DNA of 45,000 bases from Chrysomallon squamiferum. Taxonomy: Eukaryota > Mollusca > Gastropoda > Neomphalida > Peltospiridae. Below, in pieces: positions 24,197 through 38,018 of this stretch (position 1 is the stretch's first letter; the number at the start of each line of letters is the position of its first letter). Made by a program: the position numbers and the translations under genes. The notes under the pieces were generated by a model. It was given only the letters and a program-made list of their open reading frames with translations, did not search any database and was not told where the DNA came from. The stretch lies in NCBI GenBank assembly GCA_012295275.1, contig CM022668.1:13938022-13983021 (forward strand), read 5' to 3'.

Positions 24197-25211
24197 CACC
24201 CACACACACACACACTCACTTTCTCTCTCAACACATACACACATCTCTCACTCACCTTCTCGAAAACACAAACACACACTCACCCAGACAAAAACACATT
24301 CATCTCTCTCAGCCACACACACATATACATTCTCATACACAGATACAGACTCACACACACACACAGACAGACACTCAGACACAAACATTTAAAATATAAA
24401 ATGTGTACTTAAAATGTACATAATATTTGTTTGCAAAAAATATAAAATAAACAATGAAGAATGAAAAATGAAATTGTGTTTTACAAAATTAATAAACTTG
24501 TAAACCTGGTTTTCTGGAAGTTGGATAAATAGTTTGGTAGTTTTATTAATATTAAAGTATATCATGGTAACAAATTAATAAACTTGTAAACCTGGTTTCC
24601 TGGAAGTGGGATATCTAGTTTGGTAGTTTTATTAATTATTAATAGCCTTTGATAAACTAATTGTGAAATGTTCCACAACACCAAGAAAGACTGGACTGTG
24701 TTATGCATTAGTTTACACAACAAAAGCATGAACAGGAAATATTCAAAAGATGACAGAACTGTAACTTAGGAATATTAATTTGTATAATACAGCAACCATA
24801 AATGAATGAGTGAAACAGGAAATTATTATAAAAAACCCATTAAGAATGGCAATAATGTGTGACCGACCATTATAGAGATATATTTGAAAGTCATCATAAG
24901 ACTAAAACTAACAATAATGTAAGATAAACCATTCCTAAAGTTTAAACATATGGCTGGAATGGTAAAAAAGTAACAGCATTATGCATACGAGGAAATCAAG
25001 AGATATACCTAAAAGGTCTCAAATGATCTGCTACTCAGAGAGCAAAGGTTGGAACTGAAAAATTAGTTAAAGTAGTGCAGAAGTGTTAAATTACCTCATA
25101 ATACTCCAGACTTGAGAAACTCATTGGAACGAGGATTATAACAAGAAGCAGTCCAATACCCAAAACTCCTCCAATAAGTAGACAGACACACTTTGATGAG
25201 TCGTCAGCCAT
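20193..25211 (-). CDS. membrane-anchored SPFH/band-7 (prohibitin-like) domain protein, six coding exons
   Basis: Exons, in transcription order: 25211-25095, 23721-23557, 22916-22797, 22099-21967, 21049-20838 and 20453-20193. All introns are GT-AG and the joined frame (1008 nt) gives 335 residues plus stop. Residues 8-30 are one strongly hydrophobic segment after a short N-terminus. Residues 32-165 look like the core of an SPFH/band-7 domain (aromatic YYEYGFARR start, later RREDVEAAMYKAVRQRL). Residues 168-190 carry six cysteines (168, 169, 173, 180, 184, 190). Residues 215-290 are Ala/Glu/Gln-rich and helical, as in the SPFH coiled-coil tail. Sequons lie at N263, N278 and N299. SPFH proteins generally oligomerise on membranes and organise microdomains; the exact role of this one is unknown. 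The sequons and even number of cysteines suggest that most of the protein is extracytoplasmic (type II). That is inference. Stomatin and prohibitin, as I know them, lack this cysteine segment. Confidence 0.85.
20454..20837 (-). other. intron 5 of the SPFH gene
   Basis: GT-AG intron of AT-rich sequence with A- and T-homopolymers near 20690-20755; no other feature seen. Confidence 0.75.
20838..21049 (-). CDS. SPFH gene, coding exon 5
   Basis: 212 nt starting with the two bases that complete a split Ala codon (acceptor CCCTAG|CTTGTG) and ending GCTCAG|GTAAGG. It carries the last three cysteines, a VRHFQMGQVNIAGDV strand and the start of the helical tail. Confidence 0.85.
21050..21966 (-). other. 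intron 4 of the SPFH gene
   Basis: Interrupts a codon in phase 1. Contains three long poly-T tracts on the plus strand (about 21160-21184, 21260-21278 and 21368-21391). Nothing else is recognised. Confidence 0.75.
21967..22099 (-). CDS. SPFH gene, coding exon 4
   Basis: 133 nt from acceptor TTCTAG|GGAGAA to donor TTTG|GTTAGT, leaving phase 1. Encodes the RREDVEAAMYKAVRQRL helix and the first three cysteines of the cysteine-rich segment. Confidence 0.85.
22238..22363 (+). repeat. dispersed ~125-bp repeat, copy 2 (intron 3 of the SPFH gene)
   Basis: Direct counterpart of 19103-19231, about 85-90% alike by eye. It sits in intron 3 (22100-22796) of the SPFH gene, antisense to that gene. The rest of the intron is AT-rich without features. 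Confidence 0.85.
22797..22916 (-). CDS. SPFH gene, coding exon 3
   Basis: Forty codons in phase 0 at both ends (VNIDVSFQYF to SAVDALK), from acceptor TTTCAG|GTAAAT to donor AAG|GTAAAT. It carries the SPFH beta-strand with the alternating VNIDVSFQYFL pattern. Confidence 0.85.
22917..23556 (-). other. intron 2 of the SPFH gene, with an A-rich/(AAT)n array
   Basis: A-rich sequence with TAAAA interruptions at 22921-23020 runs into about 19 AAT units (about 23020-23077). The rest (23078-23556) is AT-rich with nothing recognised. Confidence 0.8.
23557..23721 (-). CDS. SPFH gene, coding exon 2
   Basis: Fifty-five codons in phase 0 at both ends, from acceptor TTTCAG|TATGGA to donor GAG|GTAAAG. Encodes the start of the SPFH domain, with a YGFARRKSTG motif and a GGKYMLGPDYEF strand. 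Confidence 0.85.
23835..23905 (+). mobile_element. decayed SINE-like fragment in intron 1
   Basis: The words CTGTTTATGGGAAGGTGCAT, GTATAAACTGC, TATTGGAGTAGGAGTAGG and CTTCCTCTCAC follow the inner body of the molluscan SINE-like repeat seen at 9841-10015. It is antisense to the host gene. Confidence 0.4.
24065..24395. repeat. CA-rich cryptic repeat array
   Basis: Several (CA)n runs (about 24093-24121, 24166-24192, 24202-24216) joined by CACT/CTCTCA segments. The His/Thr-rich frames are artefacts. Confidence 0.9.
24485..24637. repeat. ~67-bp direct duplication
   Basis: AAATTAATAAACTTGTAAAC, then CTGGTTT(T/C)CTGGAAG, then AGTTTGGTAGTTTTATTAAT occur at about 24486-24550 and again at about 24572-24636, with few differences. 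Confidence 0.9.
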
Positions 25212-25224
25212 TGTACAGTTTTCA
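25095..25224 (-). CDS. SPFH gene, first coding exon
   Basis: Acceptor TTTCAG ends at 25225, 13 nt of 5' UTR follow, and the ATG is at 25211 (MADDSSKCVC). The exon holds the whole membrane segment and ends in phase 0 at TATGAG|GTAATT. Methionines further upstream in the same frame lie in the intron and are not used. Confidence 0.85.
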
Positions 25225-25300
25225 CTGAAATAAATATACACATAATTAAAAATAATGTAATGAATCTTTAAATACATATATGGACATATTTTTAAAATTA

Positions 25301-25339
<39 letters not shown>

Positions 25340-25726
25340 TGATTGAATAACATAAAACATTTAAATCCCTAAAATATAACTGTTTTGAAAAAAAATATAT
25401 TTTTTTTAAATGTACTAATTAGTCCGTATAATAATATTCACTGATAAAATATAATTTACACTGTTATATAATATGTCATTATATATATACAATGCATATA
25501 TCTGTTAGTATTACTTTTGGCTATTTATTTATATGCAGTTAATGTGTATACGTTTGCGATATTGGTTTTTATTAAATATTTTGTTACAATTTATAATTTT
25601 ATTTCGAGTCCAAATAAAAGACGAAGGCCTATAAACTAATATTATATACAAATGCTGAAATGGTGAAATGTCATAATAATAATCGTTTTCAATTTCGACT
25701 CTAATAATAATTTCAATATATCTCAC
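25225..25726 (-). other. probable 5' UTR intron of the SPFH gene
   Basis: Bounded by a donor CAG|GTGAGA (exon side ends at 25727) and the acceptor TTTCAG at 25225. It contains (ATT)n at about 25297-25340. Upstream non-coding exon 1 would run from 25727 to roughly 25850. The donor is a good consensus, but no transcript supports it. Confidence 0.45.
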
Positions 25727-25849
25727 CTGTAACTGTTTCACAAAGCAATAGTTAATCATTGACTGTAAAATTTGATAAAAATTAATCTTAAAATTTAACA
25801 ACGAACAAGTATTTCGAAACTGCAAAATGTTGTAATAATTTCGAGTCGC

Positions 25850-25925
25850 CAATGTTTACGGATACTGTCATTGGTTCCGGATCTGCGCTTTCAAGGAGCG
25901 CATTACCGGAAATGGTGGATACCGT
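25850..25925 (-). promoter_or_regulatory. putative promoter of the SPFH gene
   Basis: A short GC-richer stretch in AT-rich DNA. It carries CCAAT on the gene strand (25870-25874) and ETS-like CCGGAA words (25885-25892 region and 25906-25911). No TATA box is visible. Its position just upstream of the inferred first exon fits a TATA-less promoter. Confidence 0.35.
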
Positions 25926-27224
25926 TCAAAAAAAAAAAATAATAATAAAATGAAATAAAATAAAATAAAATAAAATAAAATAAAATAGTAATAATATCAA
26001 CGGAATGTAATTAAATAATAATGAATAATATAATTAATCAGCAAATGTTATATAAGGTTTTTTGACTTTAATCAAATCTAAGTGGAAAAGCAAGCTCATG
26101 TTCCCCAAATAATTTTAAGCTCTATAGTTAAAATAAGTTTATCCGTTTGTGCCGCTTATCGGGAACATTCCTTAAATATTATGAAATATTACTTGTTCAC
26201 CAGTGATTTCTTATTATTAGTTTTATGCATTTTTAATGTTGTCAAAAATTCATAATTTATAATCGGCATAATTCTTAAATTATAGACGAGGAAATAAATG
26301 TGCATCTTATATTTTTCTTATTAGTTTTGGACTCCATTTTTTCCATGTAACAGAATATTATATAATTGTAAAATAAAATTTATTGTCGTTAGCTGAAGAA
26401 GTTATTCTTTTGAGTTGCTATGATACAACGAGATAAAACAAATATCTTCAAAGCGAGGCTTGTTCCGGACCTTAGTGTTCTCAGTAAGGTGTTTTGATAA
26501 ACCGGTGTTTTATGTTTTTCTATTGGTTAATTCGAAGCGTAATCAATCAGGAAATCCATATTTCTCGGTAATTTCCGTCAATTTGTCTTCGGAAACTGTA
26601 ACGTGTTTTCTAACAAAAACAGACGTCAAATGTTACCTGGTTTTAATACTTTATGGTCATTTGTTCTTGTCTGCAGCAAAAGCAATACCAATTTAAAAAT
26701 TTAAAATAAATAAATAAATAAATAAATAAGAATAAAAAATATTGTGTGATGTCCTTACGTTTATTCAGTGAACTTTCAGTGTGTGAGTCAAATAATAGTT
26801 TTTCACAATTGGTGAACAAGCTTAAAACACAACTTCTTAATCCTGACATTTTGTTGAAAACAACAAAAATAGTATATATTTAAACTTTGGGGTTTATTGC
26901 ATATTTTTATTATCAAAATTAATAAATTAAAAAATTGTGATATATAATTTATGTTCATGTTAATTAATTCAGGGTTTCCTTACCAAGGCTAAGAGCTTAC
27001 AAAGGGATTTTCTTTAATCTGCTTGAAAAGTTTTTAAGGTTTGAATAGTTATAATATTTAGCATTTGTAAGGGGAAAACAATCAAAACAAATAATAATTT
27101 TTTTTTTTTTTTTTTTTTAAATCAGCATTTAATAAATGCTATAAATTCACTAGTTGTGTCATGGCCTTGATATTATTTGTTAAATATTTTGAACATTTAT
27201 ACAATTTTATTGAAATTAAAATTA

Positions 27225-27260
<36 letters not shown>

Positions 27261-27766
27261 GCAGATCTGATGAAAGGAGACAACTGACACCTCTATATGA
27301 CAGCTGGATGAAGTCTTCACATAATCCAGTTGACTGCTAGATCTTAGCAAAGCTTTCCATTTGATATGTTCTTTTTATGAAGGGAATAGCATCATGCTTT
27401 TCATGGATTTTATTCTTCTTTGAAACTGCTGTGACGATATGTGATTCACAAGAACAAAATTTTTGGATGTCACAAGATTTTCTTTATTATCAATCTGTCT
27501 TGTACATACAGTTCTAATACAAAAATACATCGAATGTCTCTTTGCAACATTTTGTTTTCTTTACTATAAATAAAAACTAACTGGATTTCATTTATTACAA
27601 ATTCTTCTTTGGTTTCAAGTATAGTTATAAATGAAGTTAACTGAATACAAATGAAGTTTAATAATGGTCTATGCCAGTAAAAAAAATTTCCATAACATTT
27701 TTGAATGTGGTCTTGTAATTAACAGTAAAGATGAAATTTTTATCAACATTATTTCAAATTTAAACT

Positions 27767-27819
<53 letters not shown>

Positions 27820-28585
27820 TTAACTTTACAGATGGAAACAGTATGGAGAAATTAGAGTTGTAAGTGTACCACTTGAAATGTTTATCAACACCATTAGGTT
27901 AAAAAAAATAATTAAAAAAAAATATAATAATATTTTAACTTTATTACAGAGTAGATAAAAATGGGTCAGTCATAGTATACTTAGGGTTGTAAGATGTTGT
28001 AAAGCTGAAATTGTTATCAAGATCATCTAGAATTTAAAAAAAAAAAAAAAAAAAAAGATAATAATTTATGCATTAGTTGATAACAACAGGAAACAACTCT
28101 AACACCATAGTAAACCAAGCATAGCAGAAGTATTAAATTCACTGAAGATTAAAACAAATATACTTTTTAACTAATCAAAAGCAGATGCCATATTATGACT
28201 ATAAGCAAAAGAATTACAAAATTAATAAAACAGGCCAAAAAAAATGAGGAGGAGGTTAAATTGTACAATTAAGATTTTGAAATGACTATATTTTTACATT
28301 TTTAGAATGTTTGTATCAAACATGTATTTACAATATTACAGCATTGTCCTTTTGCCCCTTTCACAGAATTCTGCAAGATGGTTTTGTCCCAACCTCAAGT
28401 TCTGAGATCATTTTAAGGAGAAAAATAATAATCTAAATTTCATTGTTTAAAAAATAATAAAAAACTATATGTAATGTATTATTCACTTTATCTTTTCATT
28501 TTATTTTTCAAAATATATACAACCTCTGCTGAGACAATAAGGAAAATTATAAAAAATAAAGTAATAAACATGTTGTTCTAATATA
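25926..28585. other. AT-rich intergenic DNA
   Basis: (AAAAT)n at about 25945-25987, (AAAT)n at 26705-26728, poly-T at 27100-27118, (AAT)n at 27222-27256 and about 17 AAT units at 27768-27819. A 78-codon plus-strand frame at 26460-26696 has no recognisable domain and is not called a gene. Confidence 0.45.
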
Positions 28586-28723
28586 TCAATCCAACAGGAA
28601 CATCATGAGAAGGAACAACAAAGAGAATACAATGACAATGCCACCATTATCCTGGAGGGTCATCTCAAGACAGTGTAACAAAATGATGGCAACAATAGTT
28701 GGCCACCATTCAAAAGAAAACAT
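28586..28723 (-). CDS. possible small membrane protein, 45 aa (doubtful)
   Basis: I do not recognise this. The frame runs MFSFEWWPTIVAIILLHCLE and ends LLFLLMMFLLD, giving two hydrophobic segments (residues 8-19 and 29-44) around a polar QDNGG turn. The region is less AT-rich than its flanks. An in-frame stop lies upstream, there is no promoter evidence, and a second short open frame (28765-28895) lies just upstream on the same strand in another phase. A non-coding origin is quite possible. Confidence 0.15.
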   Translation of the reverse strand: MFSFEWWPTIVAIILLHCLEMTLQDNGGIVIVFSLLFLLMMFLLD

Positions 28724-29429
28724 AAACCCAATATATTAAAAAATAGTGAAATGTTTTATACAGAAGACAACATTCCCTTAGAAAGCACAGATGTGCAGTT
28801 TGGAATGAGAAATACAATGGTCCAAACCATCAAAACAGTATTATGAATTCCTGGAGGTATTTTCTGGAATTGTTGTGGTTCATTTCTGACAGAAAATGGT
28901 ATATCCAATTTTAGATCTAATAAAAGCTGATGTTAATCAAGTTATCACACAAAAAATTCCTGATAGTATTCTGCAATTAATTTTAATGATAAAGAATAAC
29001 TTAATAGCACATATCATACTGTTTCAAAGATGCAACAATCCTGTTATTTATGATTATATTTAGTCTTAATTATCTATTTATATTTATATTTAGTATTATT
29101 ATTGTCAGTGACTATCTTCTTTTCATAATATTTATGAAATTTTTACTCATTTTAGTCTTACAATCAAGTGTTTATATATTTATTAAATTATTTATCAATT
29201 TTCTTTTTAAGTATATGTAATAATTAGGCTAGATGGCAGTATCAGTTTAGGTAAACAATTGCATCGTTATGTAATACTTTAATAAACAACAATTTATAAA
29301 AATCTGAATGGATGTTAGATTTGGGATCTGCCTTCATAATATAACATTTTAAGAATAAAAATAGTTGAAAAACATAAATAAAGAAATAAAGAAAAAATTG
29401 AAAAAAAAAAAGATGTGTCCTAAAATCAG

Positions 29430-29471
<42 letters not shown>

Positions 29472-30449
29472 TAAATAAAATGTCAATCTTACAGCAAGCT
29501 AAAACGACAAAGAATGATCAATAATTTGTGAACACACACATACACGCACACACAAAAAAAATTAATGATAAAAAGAAAGACTAAAAAGTGCTGCTCTGAT
29601 AAATAAATAATTTGACTGTTTGTTTTAATCTCCATGCTTCTGATGTCAGTGCATCAGGCTAATACAGAGTAAGTAAAAATAAATGCACAGATGATCAGTA
29701 TTCCTACTGTTCCAGGTTATTTTTAAAATCTTCTTTGGCAGTTACATTTTTGTGACACCACAGAAAGTTTTGGTACCAACCTTGAAATATTAAATTTCTA
29801 CCATTTCATTCATGGTGATGTTTTCACCTGTTCTGAAAAGAAAAATCAAGTTAAAATAAACATGTTTTTCATGTTAAAGTTAAATTTAAAGAGGAAAGAT
29901 GTTAGTTATCTAAATAAACAAATAAAATGAAAATAATATATATTTATTACTTTCATATTTACTTATATTTGAAAATGTATTTCTCTCTGTAATCTAATAT
30001 TTGAATGAAAAAGAAGCCTCAGTTTTATAACTGCCATATTAAAAAAGGTATGTCTGAAAGTGACAAGAGCAAAGTCCTTTTCTGCTGGTTTGTATTCTAA
30101 TTTTACCAAAGAAAAAATGCACTAAAATGAAACAATAAGAAAGAAATGATAAATAAATGCTAAAAAAAAAATAGTCAATTGTTTGTTAATCAAATGCATG
30201 ATAAGTCAGTGAATATATTCAGAAAATATATCCCAGTTTATGCCTTATGCAGAGAATAAGGAGTAATTTAATATAATTTCACCATTTGTTGTTACAATTT
30301 AGAATATAATTTAAATAGAGGTCAAAACAACGTGAATAAGAAAACTGAGAGTAGAATAAAACAAGGTGAATATGAAAACTGACAGTCAACTTACCTTCTT
30401 TAAATATTTCATTCTGTAGACGTCAAGAGACATATTTAGTCTTTGTTTA
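28724..30449. other. AT-rich intergenic DNA
   Basis: 28765-28960 and 29640-29840 have ordinary complexity, and a minus-strand stretch at about 30395-30433 ends in a good donor-like GTAAGT. No consistent multi-exon frame could be built. Poly-T covers 29437-29463. No gene is called. Confidence 0.4.
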
Positions 30450-31650
30450 ATTCATGTTAAGATATTGAATAATTTCACATTCAAGTACCATCAGCAATTA
30501 AGTATATATATACATGTGAATGAGAACTAGTACATTTATTCTGTTGAAAAGATAAATTGATATTAAAATTTTAAATAAATAACCAATTTGTAATTATTTT
30601 GTATCATTTCAAAGATCTATAAGCCTTTCTCTTCAAAAAACAAAACAACAACAAAGAAAAACACGACTGACAAAGGCACCTCTGAAAATTGTTCCTATTT
30701 TTATTATTTTACTGAAAATTAAACATGAGGAAAATGATTTTGTAAAATTGTATTATTTAGCATTTTATTTTTGATGGTTGCTAATATTTGCTAATAATCT
30801 TTCTATTGTTAGGAATATAAAATTTTTTTTCCTCTTTCATACACCCATAAAATATTTACAATTGGTCTGAACATATTTAAAAAGGAGTTCTAACTTTTTC
30901 TCACATAGACAATGACAGCATTATTAATCAAACTGATCTTTTATATGTTTGATCTGCATCAGATGAAAAGGTATATATTATTTTGAATACTAGTTATACT
31001 TTTTAAATCACTAATAATGATAATGTATTAAGAATCAAGCTTTTCAAACACAGTATGAATTATTTTTGTGGAAGATATGTCATTTTCAAATAAGAGAAGC
31101 ACAACAATGACAATATCCATTTTTAAAATTTTCATTTCAGGAAATCTGGCTAAAATTATCCATCAAATATTGCTGAGCATTTTTCTATTTGATATGTGGC
31201 AAAATGTATCCTTTCTTTTTTTTTTCTTGTCATCTTTGAAGACCAATTACTGAAAAGACATAAAAAAAAAAAGAAAAAAAAAAAAGAAAAAATTTACTAT
31301 AAATAATTAATCAAATTATTATTATTTTTAACATAATGAAACCATTTAAAACAGAATCAGCAGTAAATACATGTATATATAAATTATAATTATTTTTTTA
31401 CATTTAATCTAAAAAAAAGAAATTACATGAAAAAGATCACTTTACCAATCAATAATTTAATATTCTGGTGGGGGGAGGGGAAAAATGTATTACATAAACT
31501 ACCATAAAGATTTTGTTCCCACTAAGAAAAATAAATTAACCAAAAATCAACAATCAGATTCAGACTGAAGAGTAAATCAAAAATAAACACCAACCACATA
31601 CTAATAATAACTAAGCACAGTAAACATCAATTCTTTGGACTTCCACATTG
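30450..31650 (+). repeat. segmental-duplication fragment (left copy of the PLAC8-unit 3' flank)
   Basis: Several blocks match DNA downstream of the PLAC8 genes in the same order and orientation. ACCATCAGCAATTAAG (30488) matches 39269 and 42009. AAATATTTACAATTGGTCTG with CTAACTTTTTCTCAC (about 30850-30905) matches 39578-39635 and 42145-42200. 30978-31190 matches 42622-42770, and 31434-31640 matches 42900-43110. No PLAC8 coding sequence accompanies this copy. Confidence 0.85.
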
Positions 31651-31818
31651 TTAATAATAACACCACATTTTGTGACCAAAAGCTAAAAGAGCAAAATACA
31701 AATTATTTCCATTTGAAAATCCTCAGACTTCAAAGTTTACTAGTACTGTGAAAAGAAAGCATAACTAATAAATTTCTCCAACTTCAGCATAAATACGGTG
31801 AATATATTAGAAAAATGA

Positions 31819-31852
<34 letters not shown>

Positions 31853-32510
31853 TATGTTTGTAATTTGTTGTAATTTTTATTTATAAACATTACTTCAATT
31901 ATATTTTATGTGATTTGTTATGGATTCTGGCAAATTCCTCAGTATTAGCAATAATTTTCGAGATGAAAACAAAAATAATAAATAAATAAATAAATAGAAT
32001 AAAAAATAAAGCAGACTTTTCCAATTACAGATTAATAAATTTCCAGTGAGCAGCATTATTCACAAATATTAATAACAAAGTAACAAAGTTTCGATCATTT
32101 CATACTCTGACAGTGATAAATTCATTTACGTCTGGTTTAAAAAAAATTACAAATGCAGATAACTCGGTATATTTTACTAACTGAATACCACAGTAAATTT
32201 GAAAAAGAAAAGAAAACCGATAAAAACTGACTTAACACAATGCAAACCTTCTATGATGACTGCAACAGCCTCTTTTAACATTATTATCAAACCTATAAAT
32301 ATTATAACTTATAATTTCTTACATTTCAGCCCAAGCAGACGACAGATATTTCTTGAAACTTACTTTCAGACGATAATTCTGGCACTTGTAAGAAATATTA
32401 AACTTTAATTTAAATTCATATTTTTAATAAATATTGTAATTTAACAAAACTCTTTGGTTAACATTTAATTTTTAATCCTAAAAAGAAATTACGTTTCACT
32501 TATTTCAGCC
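31651..32510. other. AT-rich DNA upstream of the C3orf33-like gene
   Basis: (ATT)n at about 31817-31850 and (AAAT)n at about 31978-31995. The rest is AT-rich; a 69-codon frame at 32199-32408 lacks any domain signature. No gene is supported. Confidence 0.45.
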
Positions 32511-32799
32511 TGTTCTGATACTTCATGACAAATGGCGGGTTTTTCCGTCGTCTGCTATCAACCTTTTTGTTTGTACCGATTATCGCCCTTACGCCACCTG
32601 TCGAAATTCAAATAAAATCTTTGCATTAAACTTATCCGTCTAAACAATGTGAGCTTAATTTAGCTCTGATATAAATCATCTAGAGACGACTGCATATTAA
32701 CATTGGACAAATTATTTACTAAGAATGTGTAACTAGATTCCGAATATCTTATTTGTATGGAAAACCCAGGAAAATTTCGGTTCTTCCTGTGACCTCAAC
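32511..32799 (+). promoter_or_regulatory. probable promoter and 5' UTR of the C3orf33-like gene
   Basis: More GC- and CpG-rich than its flanks, especially about 32530-32605 (GGCGGG, ACCGATTATCGCCC, ACGCCACC). No TATA box is evident. The start site was not determined. Confidence 0.3.
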
Positions 32800-36737
<3,938 letters not shown>

Positions 36738-36756
36738 AGGCATAATTTCCCCGAAT

Positions 36757-36762
36757 AATAAA
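36757..36762 (+). terminator. polyadenylation signal of the C3orf33-like gene
   Basis: AATAAA 20 nt after the stop codon, followed by a T/G-rich stretch. This would give a very short 3' UTR; other signals may lie downstream. Confidence 0.45.
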
Positions 36763-36869
36763 GATTTTTGTGCTAGGTTTTGTCCATGAGTCAGACCACT
36801 TAAATTTGCATTTGTTGTGAGTACAGTCAAAGTTCATTTTTGGTTACGATGTTCCATGATGTGTTCCAT

Positions 36870-37345
36870 ATCAGCTGACATCGGCGGTCATCTTCTATAA
36901 GCGTGGACATTGGTCAGATATCCATAAGTGACGCCCATCCAATTTTGTGTAAATTTAATTACCGTATGGTCACTGATATTTATCCTATAATAGATTTAAT
37001 AAATTCAAAGAAATGAAAAACAATTCGTGTTTTTTTTTTTTTTTTTTCATATATACTTTTCTAACGATACATTTCCAGATATTTCCTATCTAGATCAATT
37101 CAAGTAATTTCAAGGAGTTTCGAGGTTAAATTAAATTTCTATCACATCCTATAACATGCAACTAAGTCTGATATAGACACATTTCATTGTAACTTTTATT
37201 TTTCTATTATACGTAATCAGAAAAAGAAAAAAAAATTCTGTTTGAAACGATATAAATACTGCAAAGTACATTTTCAAATGCTATCACTGTTTGAAAATTC
37301 ACATCACACCCTTTCATAAACTGGTTATGACAAATATTTAGACAT
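36870..37345 (+). repeat. PLAC8 unit, 5' flank (copy 1)
   Basis: Matches 43130-43560 in order and orientation (GAAATGAAAAACAATTC, then AGGTTAAATTAAATTTCTATC, then ACATTTCATTGTAAC, then TTCTGTTTGAAACGAT). Its end, ACTGTTTGAAAATTCACATC (about 37288), matches 44631. This is the left part of the duplicated PLAC8 unit. Confidence 0.85.
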
Positions 37346-37690
37346 AATTGTTTGTGGTTGTCAGGAATGGTAGTGTTTGAAACGGAATTTCATCGACGAA
37401 GACCATTGTACTGTCACATAAATAGTAATCGCTTCTGTACAGTAATGTATTAATGACAATATTCTGGATCCTTTACCCCTCTACTGATTATGTTGGGAGA
37501 TGAATTACGTTTAATGTATGAAGAAAGAAATCGCTGCAGATCACAATCAATAAATAAATACATAAACTATTTAAAAAATAATCATCAAAAAGTAGTAAGC
37601 TGACAAAAAATACAGTTAAGACCCTCCACTATTTTGGCCGAATGCGTTTCAGTTATATGTCATTAAAAAGGTACGGAATCGTTTTGAACG
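37346..37690 (+). repeat. PLAC8 unit, upstream segment (copy 1)
   Basis: Matches 40099-40443 at about 95% by eye over the full length (TGTTTGAAACGGAATTTCAT through CACTATTTTGGCCGAATG). The start overlaps the dispersed element CGGAATTTCATCGACGAAGA found five times in the right quarter of the window. Confidence 0.9.
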
Positions 37691-37693
37691 TGT

Positions 37694-37906
37694 TTATTTA
37701 GCATTTGAATGAGGTAAATGTGTATCCTGCACAACTTTCTACATTTTCTGCATGTAAGAAAAGCGTGCTTAGTAACTGCTTTGTAACAGTCGGCAGTCAC
37801 TTAGTCATTAACTCCTCGTCCATTGTGCAAGCGCGGGAAAAGTCTCATTCCAGTACCAGCGCACCCGGCCGTCTGCACGTCAGACTGAAGGGAAGAACAT
37901 ATAAAG
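37694..37906 (+). promoter_or_regulatory. PLAC8-like gene 1 promoter module with TATA box
   Basis: TATAAAG at 37900-37906, 113 nt before the ATG. Upstream a GCGGGAAA word (37833-37840; on the other strand TTTCCCGC, the E2F consensus) lies in the only CpG-rich stretch of the neighbourhood. The module is present three times (also 39915-40098 and 40444-40644), which marks it as the conserved control region of this family. Factor identity is inferred from the word only. Confidence 0.55.
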
Positions 37907-38018
37907 CTGTTATTTTTTTCACTGGCATCGTCTATTGATAACATTTACTTTAAATTTTTGTTAATATATATACAACTTCTGAGTTATTTTGGGTTATATC
38001 TAATCTCTACTTGTCAAC

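Larger units (their letters stand above)
23722..25094 (-). other. intron 1 of the SPFH gene
   Basis: Contains a SINE-like remnant (23835-23905), a CA-rich array (24065-24395) and a ~67-bp direct duplication (24485-24637). 24650-25090 is AT-rich and shows nothing. Confidence 0.75.

Noticed and set aside
23903-24412. 169-codon plus-strand frame with a His/Thr-rich end
   Set aside because: It crosses a SINE-like remnant and a CA array inside an intron of the opposite-strand SPFH gene; no domain.
30395-30433. Possible minus-strand start exon ending in GTAAGT
   Set aside because: No downstream exon gives an open frame: joins to the candidate acceptors near 29837 or 28897 meet a stop at once.
37705-37938. 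77-codon frame across the PLAC8-like gene 1 promoter, also open in part at 40515-40796
   Set aside because: It overlaps the conserved promoter and TATA box, and in copy 2 a deletion shifts it. Its similarity between copies is explained by DNA duplication.
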